Of a stretch of DNA of 64,000 nt, positions 21,483 through 34,186 are shown in pieces. The notes under the pieces are model-generated. The model had not been told where the DNA came from and searched no databases. It saw nothing but the letters and a program-made list of their open reading frames with translations. Numbering within the stretch: the first letter of the stretch is position 1; every line of letters begins with the position of its first letter. The translations under genes and the position numbers were made by a program. The DNA is from Saccharum officinarum (taxonomy: Eukaryota > Streptophyta > Magnoliopsida > Poales > Poaceae): positions 11,017,381-11,081,380 of the forward strand of contig CM036221.1 in NCBI GenBank assembly GCA_020631735.1, in the 5' to 3' direction.

Positions 21483-22459
21483 AGTCCGCCCATTTTCTTC
21501 CTGTGGATGGAAGGTATACAGCCATGCAATATGCTAAGTTGTATTTTGACCGCATTGTAACTCTCCATGGAATCCCTCTTACTATTGTTTCTGATCGTGG
21601 ATCAGTCTTTATGTCCCGCTTTTGGACTCAACTCTAGAAATGCCTTGGAACTAGTCTTCTCAGAAGTTCAGCTTATCATCCACAGACCGACGGCCAGACA
21701 GAAAGAGTCAATCAAGTGCTAGAAGATATGTTGAGAGCTTGTGTCATTTCTTTCCCAGAGAAGTGGGATGAGTGCTTGAGATTGGCTGAGTTTTCTTACA
21801 ACAATAGTTATCAAGAAAGCATTCGAATGGCACCTTTTGAGGCTTTGTATGGCAAGAAGTGTAGGACACCGCTCAACTGGGTTGAAGTAGGAGACCGTGG
21901 TTACTTCGGGCCTGACTTTATCCTTGAAGCAAGAGAGAAAGTTGGAATTATTCGGAGTCATTTGAAGGCGGCTCAGAACCGTCAGAAAACCTATGCGGAT
22001 AAAAGAAGAAGGCCTTTGCAATTTGAAGTGGGTGATTATGTGTATCTTAAAGTGTCTCCCATGAAAGGTGTGCATAGATTTGGTGTCCGTGGAAAATTAG
22101 CTCCTCGCTATGTTGGGCCTTACAAGGTTTTGGAACGGCGTGGTACTGTTGCTTACCGCATCCAGCTCCCAGATATATTGTCAGCCGTCCACGATGTTTT
22201 TCATGTGTCTCAATTGAAAAAGTGTTTGCGAGTTCCTGATGAGGCAGTGGAGATCGAAGGACTCCCTCTCCAACCTGATCTTTCCTATATTGAGCATCCA
22301 GTCAAGATTTTGGATGAAAAAGAAAGGGTGACGAGAAACAATGTGGTGAAATTTTACAAAGTCCAATGGCAGAATCACTCGGAGGATGAGGCAACTTGGG
22401 AACTTGAGAGCTATATTTTAAAGCATTATCCTCATCTCATTCCTGGCTCCTCAATGTAA
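21479..22459 (+). pseudogene. Gypsy integrase C-terminal half plus chromodomain, second copy
   Basis: Reads the same as the first copy, including the premature TAG at 21635-21637 and the final TAA at 22457-22459. No amino-acid difference was seen over the 247 codons after the stop. The shared stop shows that the fragment was already defective before duplication. Confidence 0.9.
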
Positions 22460-23138
22460 TTATTTAGATTGAAATTTAATTCTACCTCTTTTCTCACACT
22501 AGGCACATGAAATCTCGGGTCGAGATTTTCTTTTAGGGGGGGTAGAGTTGTAACACCCTCGGTGTTACCGCGTCAAACAAGTCACTAAACATTTCATGAG
22601 CATCATATTTAAAGTATTATTGCATGTAATCACTGGTGTAAATAAGGTCTTGCAACTTAAGGCAATCATTGAAATGTTAAAAATGAAAAGCATACGATTT
22701 TGCGTTTTGTATCAAGTAGAGGTGTAAACCAATTTTTATTGGACGAAAATGCTATAGAACTTAATGTTGGCACCTTAATAAAGTTTGAAGTATGAACTTC
22801 GTAGATGACCGTGAAAGGTTTGTTTCCGCGGATTGATATCGCGAGCTACTATTTCTAATAGCCTAGAAATGCTACTTGGAGCAAATTTTAGCCTTAGGAC
22901 TTAGGTTGTTTCCAAGTCTGTTGGCAGCCTGACATGGTCATGTTTAGCCTTTTTTTTGGGAGGTTTTGGACTAATGGCTGGTGTAGGGTTTTGGCTCAGC
23001 TTAGTAGCCTCATGTACCACCTTGACTGTAGTGAAGTCAGTGTAGGGTTAGAAGGGACGGTTTGGTCGTGGTCTATGCTTTAAATTTCGTGCACAGAAGT
23101 CGACTTGGACTGTCAGGCCAGTGTTCGCGGTCACCACG
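21479..23138 (+). mobile_element. Gypsy fragment, second copy (integrase to partial LTR)
   Basis: Copy of 5312-6970 at an offset of 16167-16168; one extra G lies in the polypurine tract. LTR starts at 22549. It ends in CCACG (23134-23138), followed by the SIRE solo LTR. Confidence 0.92.
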
Positions 23139-25135
23139 TGAAAGTCCCTAGTTTGGTTTTGGCTAATTGATGAAACCTAGGACTAACCTTTGTATCTAAG
23201 TGGATGATTTAGATAAAGGTGGTCATTGCATATGAGACATGACATTGACTCATATGACCAAGATGGTGAAGACCAAGATGAGGCTTGGCTCGATGGACCG
23301 GTTGTGAAGGTGAAGGGCAAGTCGAGGCTTCGAAGCGAAGGACCATGCGATGGTGAAGCTTGAGCAAGACTTAGCGCCGACGGACCAATGCAACGGTGAA
23401 GAGCAAGTGAAGCCAAGGTCGATGGATCGAGATGGTCATGTGATGATATGAAGTGGATCATATCATTTGGAGAAACAAAATGGGCTCAAGGCAAAGGTAT
23501 AACCATAGAGCCATTTTGTTTTACACTCAAGACACCATAGAGGGTGTGAGTGGTTTAGGATCGATAGCCGAACTATTAAGAGGGGAAGTCTTATCGGTTA
23601 TTCGATGCACGGGTGCCACTAGGTGAATTCATGAAGTGCATTGCATGTAGGGCCTAGTGAGCTAATTGGAAAACCTTTGAAAATGATTATGAAAAAGCTA
23701 ACACACAAGCACATGGAGATGTACACTTGATGGTGTTGGCACATTTGCAAAGGTGGCGTTGGTCGCGCTGTGGTTTGCGGGTAGAGAGGGGTTTGGGTTC
23801 CTCTCTCCCTCCTGCCGAGCGTGTGAGCGCGGGATTCAGGCGATTTCGGGGAAATGAAATGCCTATTTTCCACTACGCCGAAAGTCGGAAAAGAAACGGA
23901 GGCGAACGGGGTCACTGAGGCGACCGGACGCTGCACCGGACGCGGTCACGGTGTGACCGGACGCGTCCGGTCAGTACAGCGCGGTTTCAGGCGCGCGGGC
24001 TAGGGTTTGCAACCGGCGCGTCCGGTCACTCGCGGGACCGGCGCGTCCGGGATCTAACGGTCGCATTTGAAATTTGAGGGACACGTGGACGTCGCAGGGC
24101 GACCGGACGCGGTTGAGCGCGTCCGGTCAGTTTCAACCGGCGCGTCCGGTCGTCCCGAAAAAAAACGGTCAGTGGAGTGGCAACGGCTCTATTTGTTTGG
24201 GGTGCTTATAAATACTCGTTGGCCGGCCCTTGGGGAGGTCTCTTGGCATTTCTAACACTCTTGTGCATCCTTTGAGCTAGAGCTACTCCTCCCACTCATC
24301 TCTCTTGCTTGATTGCAAATCAAAAGTGAGATTGAGTGATCCCAAAGTGCATTGCATAGCTTGAGGGCATCTAGTGGCACTTGTGGGTGGTTTAGCCGGT
24401 GGATTTCTTGTTACTCTTGGAGAGTACCGCTCCTAGCCGGCTTGGAGATTGTAGGAGGCGTTGGCAAGAGAAGGTGATTGTTCTTGGCCACCTCCGGTTG
24501 TTTGTAAGAGGTTCTTGTGCTTTCCTCGGCGGGACGCCAAAAGCAACTCTATTGGATTGCGCGTGTCATTGAGTTACCTCACTTGAGAGTGGAGTCTTGC
24601 GGTGCCTTGCGGGGCGTGCCTTGAGGGGCAAGTGACTTGAGGGTCACACCGAGGAACCATCTAAGTGTTGGTCGACACAACCGGTGACGTAGCTTGTCGG
24701 TGCACAAGTGAACACCGGGTGAACAAAAATATTGTGTTTCTTGTCTCCCGATGATTGGTCTACATATTGTGTTGTTGTCAATATTAATTGATTGTATATC
24801 ATCTTGGTGATTGGCAACATCTTCACTCCACCGTCGGTATAAGATTCACAATCCTCTCTCTCGCATTTACTTTTACTAGATTATCTTGTGTAGCTCTAGT
24901 GGTAGCCTTTTCTAGTAGTTGTTAGCTTGCTCACTAGTGTAAGTTAGTGACTTAGCACTTGTGTGAACTAGAGATCATAATCTACTAGACTTGTGGATAG
25001 GAGGCTTGCATCACAACCTTTGGCTAAGCAAAACTTGCTTTACGCCGTTTGTTATTCTAACAAGTTTGCTTAGTGGTGCTTGTAGAATTTGTTTTATAGG
25101 CTATTCACCCCCCTCAAGCCATCTAGGACCTTACA
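23139..25135 (+). mobile_element. SIRE solo LTR with CCACG target duplication (unit 3)
   Basis: Complete LTR from TG (23139) to CA (25135), 1997 bp. CCACG stands on both sides (23134-23138 and 25136-25140), and Gypsy LTR sequence is on both sides. No primer binding site follows, so this is a solo LTR left by LTR-LTR recombination. It lacks 261 bp of the GCGTCCGGTC array that are present at ~7883-8143; a GG microhomology lies at the deletion point. Four intact forward motifs remain. TATAAATA is at about 24207. Confidence 0.9.
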
Positions 25136-26961
25136 CCACGTCGGTCGCTCTGCGTGCACGCTGCCGCACCGGGCTGACCGAGCCGCATTGCCTGACCGCC
25201 TCTGGTTCGGTCGCGTAGGGCCCCTGCTGCTGCTCGCGCTGCTGTGCACAGCGGCCACCCGCCCGCGCGCTGTCGCGCTACCTACCGAGCGCTGCCCTAC
25301 CGCACGCCAGGCACAGCCGCTGCCGTTGCCCCGCGTCTGTGCCCTATGGCTCTGCGCCGTAGCTCCATGGTCAAGCTGACCCCTATGCCCCGTCGCTCGC
25401 GTTGCCAAGGCCGTCAACCGCGTCTTGTCCGAAGGGATGACTTACAGAGCCACGCTCCTTTTTTTCCTCTGCCATCTTGACCACCGGAGCCGCGCCATCA
25501 ATTCGGCGTGGAGAAGGCTCCACCGTCCGTGTCGACCCATCTAGGGCTCCGCCTGCAAGTCGCCTAGCCGTCCGACCCCGCACCGCCTTGACTAGTGACC
25601 GGTCGAGCGCCAATTTTGGCGTTGCTCGCCGCCGGCCGATATAAAGCCGCAGTGGCAAGGATCGAGAGCAACCTACCATTCCCATCCCACTCGTGTTAAA
25701 TTGGCTTCATCGCAAGCATCGCCTCCACCTTCTCTCCACCCTGCGCACCCTTACCGTGCCCTATCGCCTCGTTGGAGCGGGTGACGCGGTTGTGCCACCG
25801 CAGTGCGCCGCCTCACTCCTCAGGCCGCACGTGGCCAGCCTCCTCCGTAATTCCCGGCTTCAGCGAGCGCTGCGGTTAAGTCCTAGGTATGTCGTAGATG
25901 CTCTAGCACCTGTCGTCCAGCTTCGCGATGGACTTGTGTGGCCGGAACGGCCGCGCCACCGCCGCGCGCGGTCGCTCATCGTGGCCACCGGTTCCGGGAG
26001 ATCCCCTGCTCCTGTGCCGCCGCCTAGGGTAGGCGCTTAGGCTGTCGAGGCTGGTAGGCTCGTTGTCTGGGCCGTTGGGAGCCCGAGGTGGCCGGCGTGG
26101 CCGGGCAATGCCGGCCGGTGCTGCGCCGGCGAACTCGGAGCGTCGGGGACCGATCGATTGTGAAGACGAAGTTAGGCGAGGGCCCTTGTGCATAATCGCT
26201 GACTGCGGGAATAGGGAGTATAGGGGTTACGAGTTTTTGCTGATCTGTGAGGGCTCTTTTGTGATTTTTGCCTGCGCGCCTGCGGGTTTTCCCGCATGGG
26301 CCGTGTGGTGGGCCGGCTGTCCGGTCATGGGCCGCCTGTCCCGCGCGTGCGCGCGTGAAGGCCGAGCTCGCGCTGGGCCGCGCTGTCGGGCCACGCCGAG
26401 AATTGTGTTTTCCCTTTTCTAGTTAATTAAGAAATGTTTGTTTGTTTTTTTTATTAGTGACATGGTATTTGGTGTTATAAAAAAATCATGTAGGTGTCCT
26501 AAAATCATGAAATAAAGTTTGTTAGACTCCTGGATTTAGGCTCTATTTGTCGGTATAATTAGTTGGTGCTTATATATATGTTGACTTTAGGAACCATCAA
26601 ATTAATTGAGAATGCTTAATTTTACAAAGGCAGTAATTGTAAGAATTTTTTTTGTGGTAAAACCATGATGGCGGTGACCTTGTGAATTTTATAGGAGTTC
26701 TTGGAGCTATTATGTACTTGATGTAATTTTTGTAGCCCTAAACAAGACTATTAGGTATGTAGCTATATCTATTAACAATTAAAAGAAATAAGAGCATAGT
26801 AGTGATTTATAAATAAAATGCTTGTATGGTAAGTTTGATCTTAGTTGACAAGGATGATAGATAGTTAATAGTTTGGCCATTAGAGCTAGCTTATTAGCAT
26901 AGTTTATGTTTCTAATTTTAAGAGTTGCTGTTGCCTATTACTAAATTGTTGCATCATCATC
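25136..26961 (+). repeat. Remainder of the Gypsy LTR, GC-rich then AT-rich, up to a gap
   Basis: Continues the Gypsy LTR that stopped at 23138. The first ~1.3 kb is strongly GC-rich with short overlapping frames on both strands and no recognisable domain; from ~26420 it becomes AT-rich. Long Tekay-like LTRs often have a GC-rich block of this kind. The end is lost in the gap. Confidence 0.65.
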
Positions 26962-27061
26962 NNNNNNNNNNNNNNNNNNNNNNNNNNNNNNNNNNNNNNN
27001 NNNNNNNNNNNNNNNNNNNNNNNNNNNNNNNNNNNNNNNNNNNNNNNNNNNNNNNNNNNNN
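26962..27061. other. Assembly gap, 100 N
   Basis: Exactly 100 N, the usual placeholder for a gap of unknown size. The sequence on the two sides does not belong to the same element. Confidence 0.99.
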
Positions 27062-27207
27062 TGGTGAGGCCTCCATGGCTCCTCGCCTTGCCAGAGGGCT
27101 CCATGTGTTCCTCGGATGAGGCAGAAGTATGCCAAGGAGGTCGGGCGCTCCCGTGCTTACGTTGCAGGGGTCGGGCGAGGCAAAAATCGTTCCGACAGGG
27201 CGCAGAG
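27062..27207. repeat. GC-rich repeat fragment of unknown type
   Basis: Contains GGGGTCGGGCGAGGC-like phrases. Similar wording (GGGGTCGGGTG) resumes at 32004, so the solo LTR between them may have landed in this repeat. No gene. Confidence 0.4.
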
Positions 27208-30200
27208 TGTAACACCCCTGGTGTTTGTCACTAGTTAAGCAAGAAGTTTTAGCTTAAACATGATAGATTAAGTGGTGATGAATATGTCAAGGTCAAACCT
27301 ATGGAAATGAGCCCAAATCTAAACTTGGATATTGCACCTTTGCTTTACATATAGGCCCTTTTCAAAGTATATGTTTGGGTGGTTTTATTGGAATATATTC
27401 ATGTGTCTCACATCAATACCCATCTATATTGGTCACACGAAGAGTTTTATGAAGTTTGAAATCAAAAAGTCACATAAAATGATAAGTTATATCCTTGCTG
27501 GAATGGCTCTACTAAGTGCTTAAATTGCACTATTAAGTGAATGAAAATATAGACCATCAACCAAACCTTGCAAACTTACCCAAATGACTCTAGATGAACT
27601 CTAAAACAAAAGTCATGAAGGGTTCATGTTGAGCAAATATCAAGAAAATGCCCCAATTGGCCTAAAACCCTAGTTTAGGCTTTATTAAGTTGTTGCTTTG
27701 ACCAAAGTGAAAGTTTGACTTTTGTACCAGTTATGAGGCTTGACCATTAACAAAAGTTGTAGTTCATCTTGTGTAGAACAAACTTTGTTTAATGGTCAAG
27801 AGCTAGTTTGGCCTCTAACTTGGTCAAATAGAGCCCACGAGATTGAATCAGCTGCTGTTTTTGGAAGCAGAAAATATTTTCTAAGTCCCTGTTGGCAGCT
27901 GTGAATTGACATGTTCATGCCATTGTATCTTCTAAATCTGTGTGGTAGCTCAATTTAATTCCTTACTATGAGTTGAAGTACTTTTCATGGTGAAAACAAT
28001 GAATCAAGTGTCACCCAATTTGGAGCTCAGATGGACCTTCAATAATAGTTCCCAAAATAGCAAAAGTTTACTTATTACCTTTTGACATCGACACGTTGAC
28101 GTTCCGCGTTCTCCAAATTTCGTTAAGTAACTTGAGTTGACCCGAAAGTAAAAGTTAGAGAATACATGATGAAGAAGAGCATACGAAGAGATGGCACTAG
28201 TTGGACTTTGTTTTGACCATCAATTTTGGAAGATTGTTAATCGCTGTTAATGCATTGAGAATGCTGGTTTGGAGCTTAATTATCCACTAATCCATGGCCC
28301 TAATGACTATACACCTTAAATAGAAAATGTAGAGTGTTATGTGGGCTTCAACTTTGCTTTTGGCCCATGACCTAATTCAGCCCGTAGATGGTCCAAATTG
28401 GTGGTCCACTTCACCCACACCGCAACTCGCCAGGTGTTCGGTGAAATGCCGCTAAGGGCGACACGTGTCCGAGCGCGTGGCAGCCATGCCTAGCTCGCGC
28501 CTCCTCCTCTTGCCATGTGCTCCTCCGAGTGTCCGCATCCATGCGTCGTTAGAGAGTCTCCCGAGCTTGCCCTCTGCCTCACTCTCGCCCCTCCGCGCTC
28601 GCCCTCGCCGCCGCGCACGCGCACAACCATGGCCAAGCCACCGAGCTCGACGCTGTCGTCGTCCTCCCACCTTCGAGCCATCTCGCGCCTCACCGCACGC
28701 ACCACCACCATCGCCGCCGCTCCGCTGCCCCACCTTCCCCTGTCGCCGAAGCAGCCCCTGCATGGAGCTGTCGCCGCGGGAAACAAGGGCACACGCGGGC
28801 AGCTCGCCACGGACAGCCTCAGGCCGTGCCGAAGCCACCTGCGGGTGCAACCGGGCACCGCGGTCCTTCCCCACCCTCAGCCGCCGTCGGCGAACCTCCT
28901 CTGGCCGACAAACGGTGAGCTCCGATGAACTCCCTCTGTTAATCACGTCAGGGACTTCACGCAACAATTCGAGGAAAGGAAGGGTCGTTTTGCAAAGTCT
29001 GTTACTCATGTGAATAGTGCCAATAGGGACCTATTTGTTTTAAATCGGCTGAAAGTTTAGAAATGCATAGTAAATCATAGGAAATTCGTAAAATAGCAAA
29101 TGAGGACTTTTTGGAATCCTTTTGAAATTCTCTATGCAGTGGATCTATAATATGTCATGTTTTAGTTTAAAATTTTAGCTGTAAAAATAGATGTATGCAG
29201 CTAGGTTTTCAATGCTAGATGTGTTTGTCTTTTTCATTACTAAAGTTTTAGTTCTCCAAATTAAGTAAAATTTTCATGGCATGGTACTCAGGTGATGTGT
29301 GATGTGAAGTAAAAATTTCATGAATATTGGATGTAGAATGAGTGAGTTATTGATTCATCTTGCTCTCACATGATTTCTTGCAATAGCTATTTATCTTTTT
29401 CATAGAGGTTGCTATGCTTACTCAAGTGGCATAAAATTTGTACAGTAGACTATTAAGAGTATATTTAGGCTATTGTAATTTTGGTAGAATTTGTTGTGCA
29501 CTTTTAATATGTGTTCATAATTTCACCTAATTATCTAAATAAATTAAGAAAATGCATTAGAAGAATTTATTTAGGAATGGACACTATGTTTTCTGGTGTT
29601 CATTAGTCATGTGTGACATGGTGGTAAAGTTAGTTTTGCTCAATTATGTGTTTGCTATATAAGTTAATATTTATTTTCTTGCAAATGCGATTTCTCGATA
29701 GATCTGGGAACTTAGCAAAGTTCTTCTTGATAATGTGCTTTGTTGTGAAACTTGTTTATACAAAAGTTGTAGATAACTCATGTATCTAGCTGTTGTTAAA
29801 ATTTGGTGGCATTTGGCCATGTGGTTTAGGAGTTTTTAGCTGTTTAAAGTTGGGTTACAGAATTACTTGCTCTCTGTCTTGCTAGACCAGTTTCTGTGTT
29901 TGTGTAAATTCGACATGTGAAACTTTAGAATCATGTTATGATGATTATAAATGAAATGTAGAGAACTTCATAAGCTTCCCAGAATGTCTTCTTACAAGTT
30001 ATTTGTATTTGTGTAACTCCAGTTATAGCTAAATCTTGTAGCTAGCATTTGCAGTCATGAATGTGACAGATTCTAGTTTTATGTGTTTACTTCATGTGTT
30101 CTTAAGTGTGGTTCATGCTTTTTGATAATGTTAAGTTAATACACTTGAGACTCTATGAAGCTTGTGTCTTTACTGGATATGCATGATATATCTCTTTAAT

Positions 30201-32001
30201 GGGAGGTGTGCTATTTAGTTGAGTGACTATGAATGCCTATGTCTTGCTTAATCTTGTGCTTGTCCTAAATACTCCTATGATGCATCTTATGTTACCATTC
30301 TTCTTATTCAAACACTTGCATCTTGCATCTCATCTAGGTACGCTAGATGTACCACGTGAAGGATATGGTGTTGAAGCCAAACCTGAAGACGGTGTTTGGT
30401 GGGACTATCCTGAAGATGGAAGTATTCGGCGAGTGGTGTCTGACAAACACCAACTTAGTGTTGGATCCCAGGCAAGCCCCGGAGCATTATAAGCCTCCTA
30501 ATTTCTGAAATACAATTGAATACTATGTTATATATATTATTGCATTAAGTTATTGGTGTTGGATGAAAACGCTTGCTGCATTGATATCCCATCCTTGTCC
30601 AGAAAGCATACCTTGAATCCTATATAGATCAAGATTGAGTAGATGTTTAGCCCTGCTTTAAGAGGTAGAAGTCAGGTGATCCCCTATCACCTGTGAGTTT
30701 TAGGGATATTTATATATGACACGGTTGGCTATATTTGCTATCGTGAAAAAGAACCATGTGTTAATAAAATGAAATGAGACCGGGCGGGATGACGATAGTG
30801 AAGCAAAGGCATGGAGGTGTTGTGTGTGGACCTATCCCCATCTGTGTCCCTTAAGGACCGATTCTTGGAGCCTTTCCATGTTCATGTTGAATGCATGCCT
30901 CTCTCTTAGGTGGCCGGGCCCGAGTGCTTGACCACGAATCTGAGTAGCTCAACTCAGACCGGGAGTCGGTAAGTATAAAGTGCGCCTCGAAAGGGAGCCG
31001 TAGGCGTGAGTCCAAGGGCAAGTGATTTAAAAGTCCTGATCGTCCTGGCAGAAGGGTAATCCCTGAGAGTGCTGGCGCTGACCGAACCCACGAAGTTGGT
31101 TCCTGAGTTGTACCAAAGGTGACCTAATGCTCCCCAACGAGGGAAGTCATGGGTGAGAGTTAGGAATACCCCCTCAGCTGAGTTGTAATTCGATTCGAGT
31201 CGCCGTCTCTCCCGATTAGTGAGAATTTGACGGGATTATCTCCAAAGTAGATATCACTAAATAACTTGATGGTTCAGGAATGATGATGATCATAATGATA
31301 GCCTTATTATACCTGCTATGATTAATATTGTTTGCTCATAATAAAGTGATTGCTATAGTATAGGTGCTAATCTAGATGACAGGTACATGATGATTAACTT
31401 GATGTTTAAGCATTAATGATAACTTATCTGCACTAAGCTTTTATGCAAAATATTGTTAAGCTAGCCCCAGTTATATCAGCCTTGCATACTCCTTGGTGTC
31501 ACTTTATTTCTGGTTTGTGACGGGTAAGTCTAGCTGAGTACATTCTCGTACTCAGGGTTTATTTTCACTTGTTGCAGGTTGTGATGTATCATGGATACTG
31601 TAAGAATTGGATGGCTCCTGCCATAGTGGCGGAGTGTGATCATGGGCATGATCCTCCTGAGTTATCTTGTCATTAATGCTTTTCTTGGAATTGACCTTGG
31701 TACTAGCATATATTTGAAATAAGAGTAATGTAGTTTTAAATTACTTTGCTTCCGCTACTTTTCCACTTAAGTTGTAATAACTATGTTGAACTCCGATGTA
31801 TATTATATTACTTGTGAAATGACTGTAACATGTGACTTGTTATGTTGAATCACTACGATCTTGACTTGTATGTTGATTGGTTTGAAATCCCTCGTGATTT
31901 TATTGGACTACCGGAGTTATATGGGCTCAAGTGTGAGAATTTGATTACTTCAGTGATTGTTTTTGTACTTGTGCTCTTATAATTTGGACGATTCCGTGAC
32001 A
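27208..32001 (+). mobile_element. Solo LTR of a Tekay-like Gypsy element (~4.8 kb)
   Basis: Starts TGTAACACCCCTGG and ends GATTCCGTGACA. The first ~300 bp and the last ~24 bp are homologous to the two parts of the 314-bp LTR at 12082. No primer binding site, polypurine tract or pol gene lies inside or beside it. A GC-rich block at ~28400-28940 has open frames up to 185 codons on both strands without recognisable domains, flanked by AT-rich non-coding DNA. The flanking pentamers (CAGAG and TAGGG) do not match, so the target duplication has decayed or one flank is rearranged. Confidence 0.75.
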
Positions 32002-32130
32002 TAGGGGTCGGGTGCTTTGATGACGTCAAGGGGCTCAGGCAAGGCGGAAGGCGTTCTTAAGCCTCAGGCGATTTAGTAGCTGACACGCTATTAACGTCCT
32101 TGTTGGGTATGCCTACTATTGATACTCGAC

Positions 32131-32220
<90 letters not shown>
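32131..32220 (+). repeat. (AAT)n microsatellite, about 30 units
   Basis: Uninterrupted AAT/ATA/TAA run of about 90 bp. The Leu-rich minus-strand frame across it is an artefact. Confidence 0.97.
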
Positions 32221-32224
<4 letters not shown>

Positions 32225-33858
32225 GAGGTAAAATTTCTAGCCATTTTTTCGTCCATCCATTTTTTTCGTTCACCTCTACCTAGCTACCGAGAATTGAGAG
32301 TTTCTTTCGTCTAGACTTATATGACCCCAGATATTTAGGATAAATAGATCTTTCCAAGCCTGAATAAACTGAATAGGAATAGGAATCCTAGTATAAACAG
32401 ACTGAATAAACTAAATAGGACTAGGAATCCTAATTCAAATAGAAAATAAATTAGATAAAATTTTATTTTACTTATATATAGCAAAACATCTCTTTCAATC
32501 CTGTTTTTTACTTCCCATAACGTAATACGTCGCCGTATTGCATTAATACCAGTTTGTGCCCAGCCAAGAGACCAGCCCTACCACGCTATGTTGGCGTTGG
32601 TGTCCGACAAGAGACCGAGTCCTCTACCAGGTGCATTAGCTTGCAAGCTTACTGAGTCCCAGCCCGAACCAAACCGTACCTGTGGAGCCTCACCAACCTC
32701 GGAGGGTCGTTGTACGGATGCAGCCGACAGCAGCGCGTAGAGGCCTGCGCTGCACGGAACCGCGGAGGACGTCGCCAGGCCGGCGGCCAGCAAGGAGCAT
32801 GCGCCCATGCGCAGAGGCGCAAAGGAAGTCCGGCCGCGGGCGACGGCGCGCTGAGACTGCCGACCGGCGCAGAGCCGCGAAGGGAGTCTGGCGGCCGGAA
32901 GTGACGCACGGTGGCGGGATAGAGCCTGGGGAGCACGTGAGTAGGCCTGGATGCGTGTGTTTGGGCTGTGCGTGCGTGTGTTGGCTGGGTGCGTGCGTGC
33001 GTCAGTTGGCTGAGTGTGCGCGGTTGAGTTGGGTGTTTACAACTTTAGTATTTTTTTCTTCAATTTTAACGGCAACTTAACAGAAATGTTAGAGACTTTT
33101 CCATGCTATTTTTCTGAACTTCATATCTTTTAATGCTACAGATCTAATTTTCTTCAAAAAAAAAAGGAAACAAACGGACATCCAAACGATATAGTTTTAT
33201 ATTTTAATAAGAAAAAAAAACCAATTGGATAATTATTGAGAAGCTAGATTACTAGCTATTAAAGAGAAAATAGATGTAGTTTGCTGCGGATATTGTAAAT
33301 TTGTAAATGTAATAAAAATTTATGCAAGACAAAATGAAAAGCCTGTCATAATTCATACAAAGAGTGTAATGAAAAAATAATTAATAAATTACAACCTAAC
33401 CGGAATCTTGGCAGATTATTATCTAATAAAAGTTAAACAAATGTATTTATGTAATTCCTGACGAGGACTGTTGTGTGAAAATTCAAGAGAAGTCTTAATC
33501 ATTGATGGACAGACTAATCCTTAACACATTGACAAAAAATTTTGAAGGTTGATATGATGCATCAAAAAAAGATACAAAGGTCGATATTGAGTTACAGAAA
33601 CACATGCGTATTATGAAAAATTAAAATTATAATAAATTTATCGTTAAATAATTATGCACTTTGCAATAGAAGGAAAAAATACCAAGGTGTATTTTAATTT
33701 GATACAAGTTAAATAAGACATTGTTATTTATTGTCAGCATTAACTTATATTATGGATGTCACGGTCATCATAAAATAAATTATAAAAGGATAAAACATAA
33801 GTAGTTATGTACCATTCATGTTATCGTTTTATATGAATGTTTGATAGTTTTTTTCTCT
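32221..33858. other. Intergenic DNA, GC-rich island then AT-rich, possible Helitron body
   Basis: No gene recognised. GC-rich from ~32650 to 33030 (frames up to 132 codons, no domain), then very AT-rich. It leads into a Helitron-like 3' end at 33888, so part or all may be a non-autonomous Helitron; the 5' end was not located. Confidence 0.4.
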
Positions 33859-33888
33859 CCCGTTGCAACGCACGGACATATTTGCTAG
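33859..33888 (+). mobile_element. Helitron-like 3' terminus
   Basis: A GC-rich imperfect hairpin (CCCGTTGCAACGCACGG) is followed by nine bases and TTTGCTAG, then T. Helitrons end in a short hairpin about 10 bp before CTRR and insert between A and T. The inverse of nearly the same end occurs at 58050. Confidence 0.6.
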
Positions 33889-34186
33889 TATTATTAAAAT
33901 AAAGACAGACACGCTACTCTAGTCAAAATCCAACTCATGCACCAATTCCTACCCCGATTTTCAACAGCACGTTACAACTTTCCAAACATATATTAATACA
34001 TAACTCAAAATAAAGACACAAGTGCAACTCCATACTCCAACTCAAAATCCAACTACGCACCAACTCCTACTCTAACATTCAACACACACGTTATAACTTT
34101 CCGATTTTATGAAACAGATACTAATACATAACTTGACAACAATGTGCTTATGAACTATTACATTCAAGCCGCATGAGAAGGTTCAG

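Noticed and set aside
28452..29013. Gene of 182-185 codons in the GC-rich block
   Set aside because: Equally long frames run on both strands with Arg/Ala/Pro-rich, domain-free products, which is typical of GC-rich non-coding LTR sequence.
32091..32273. Leucine-rich peptide on the minus strand
   Set aside because: Pure product of the (AAT)n microsatellite.
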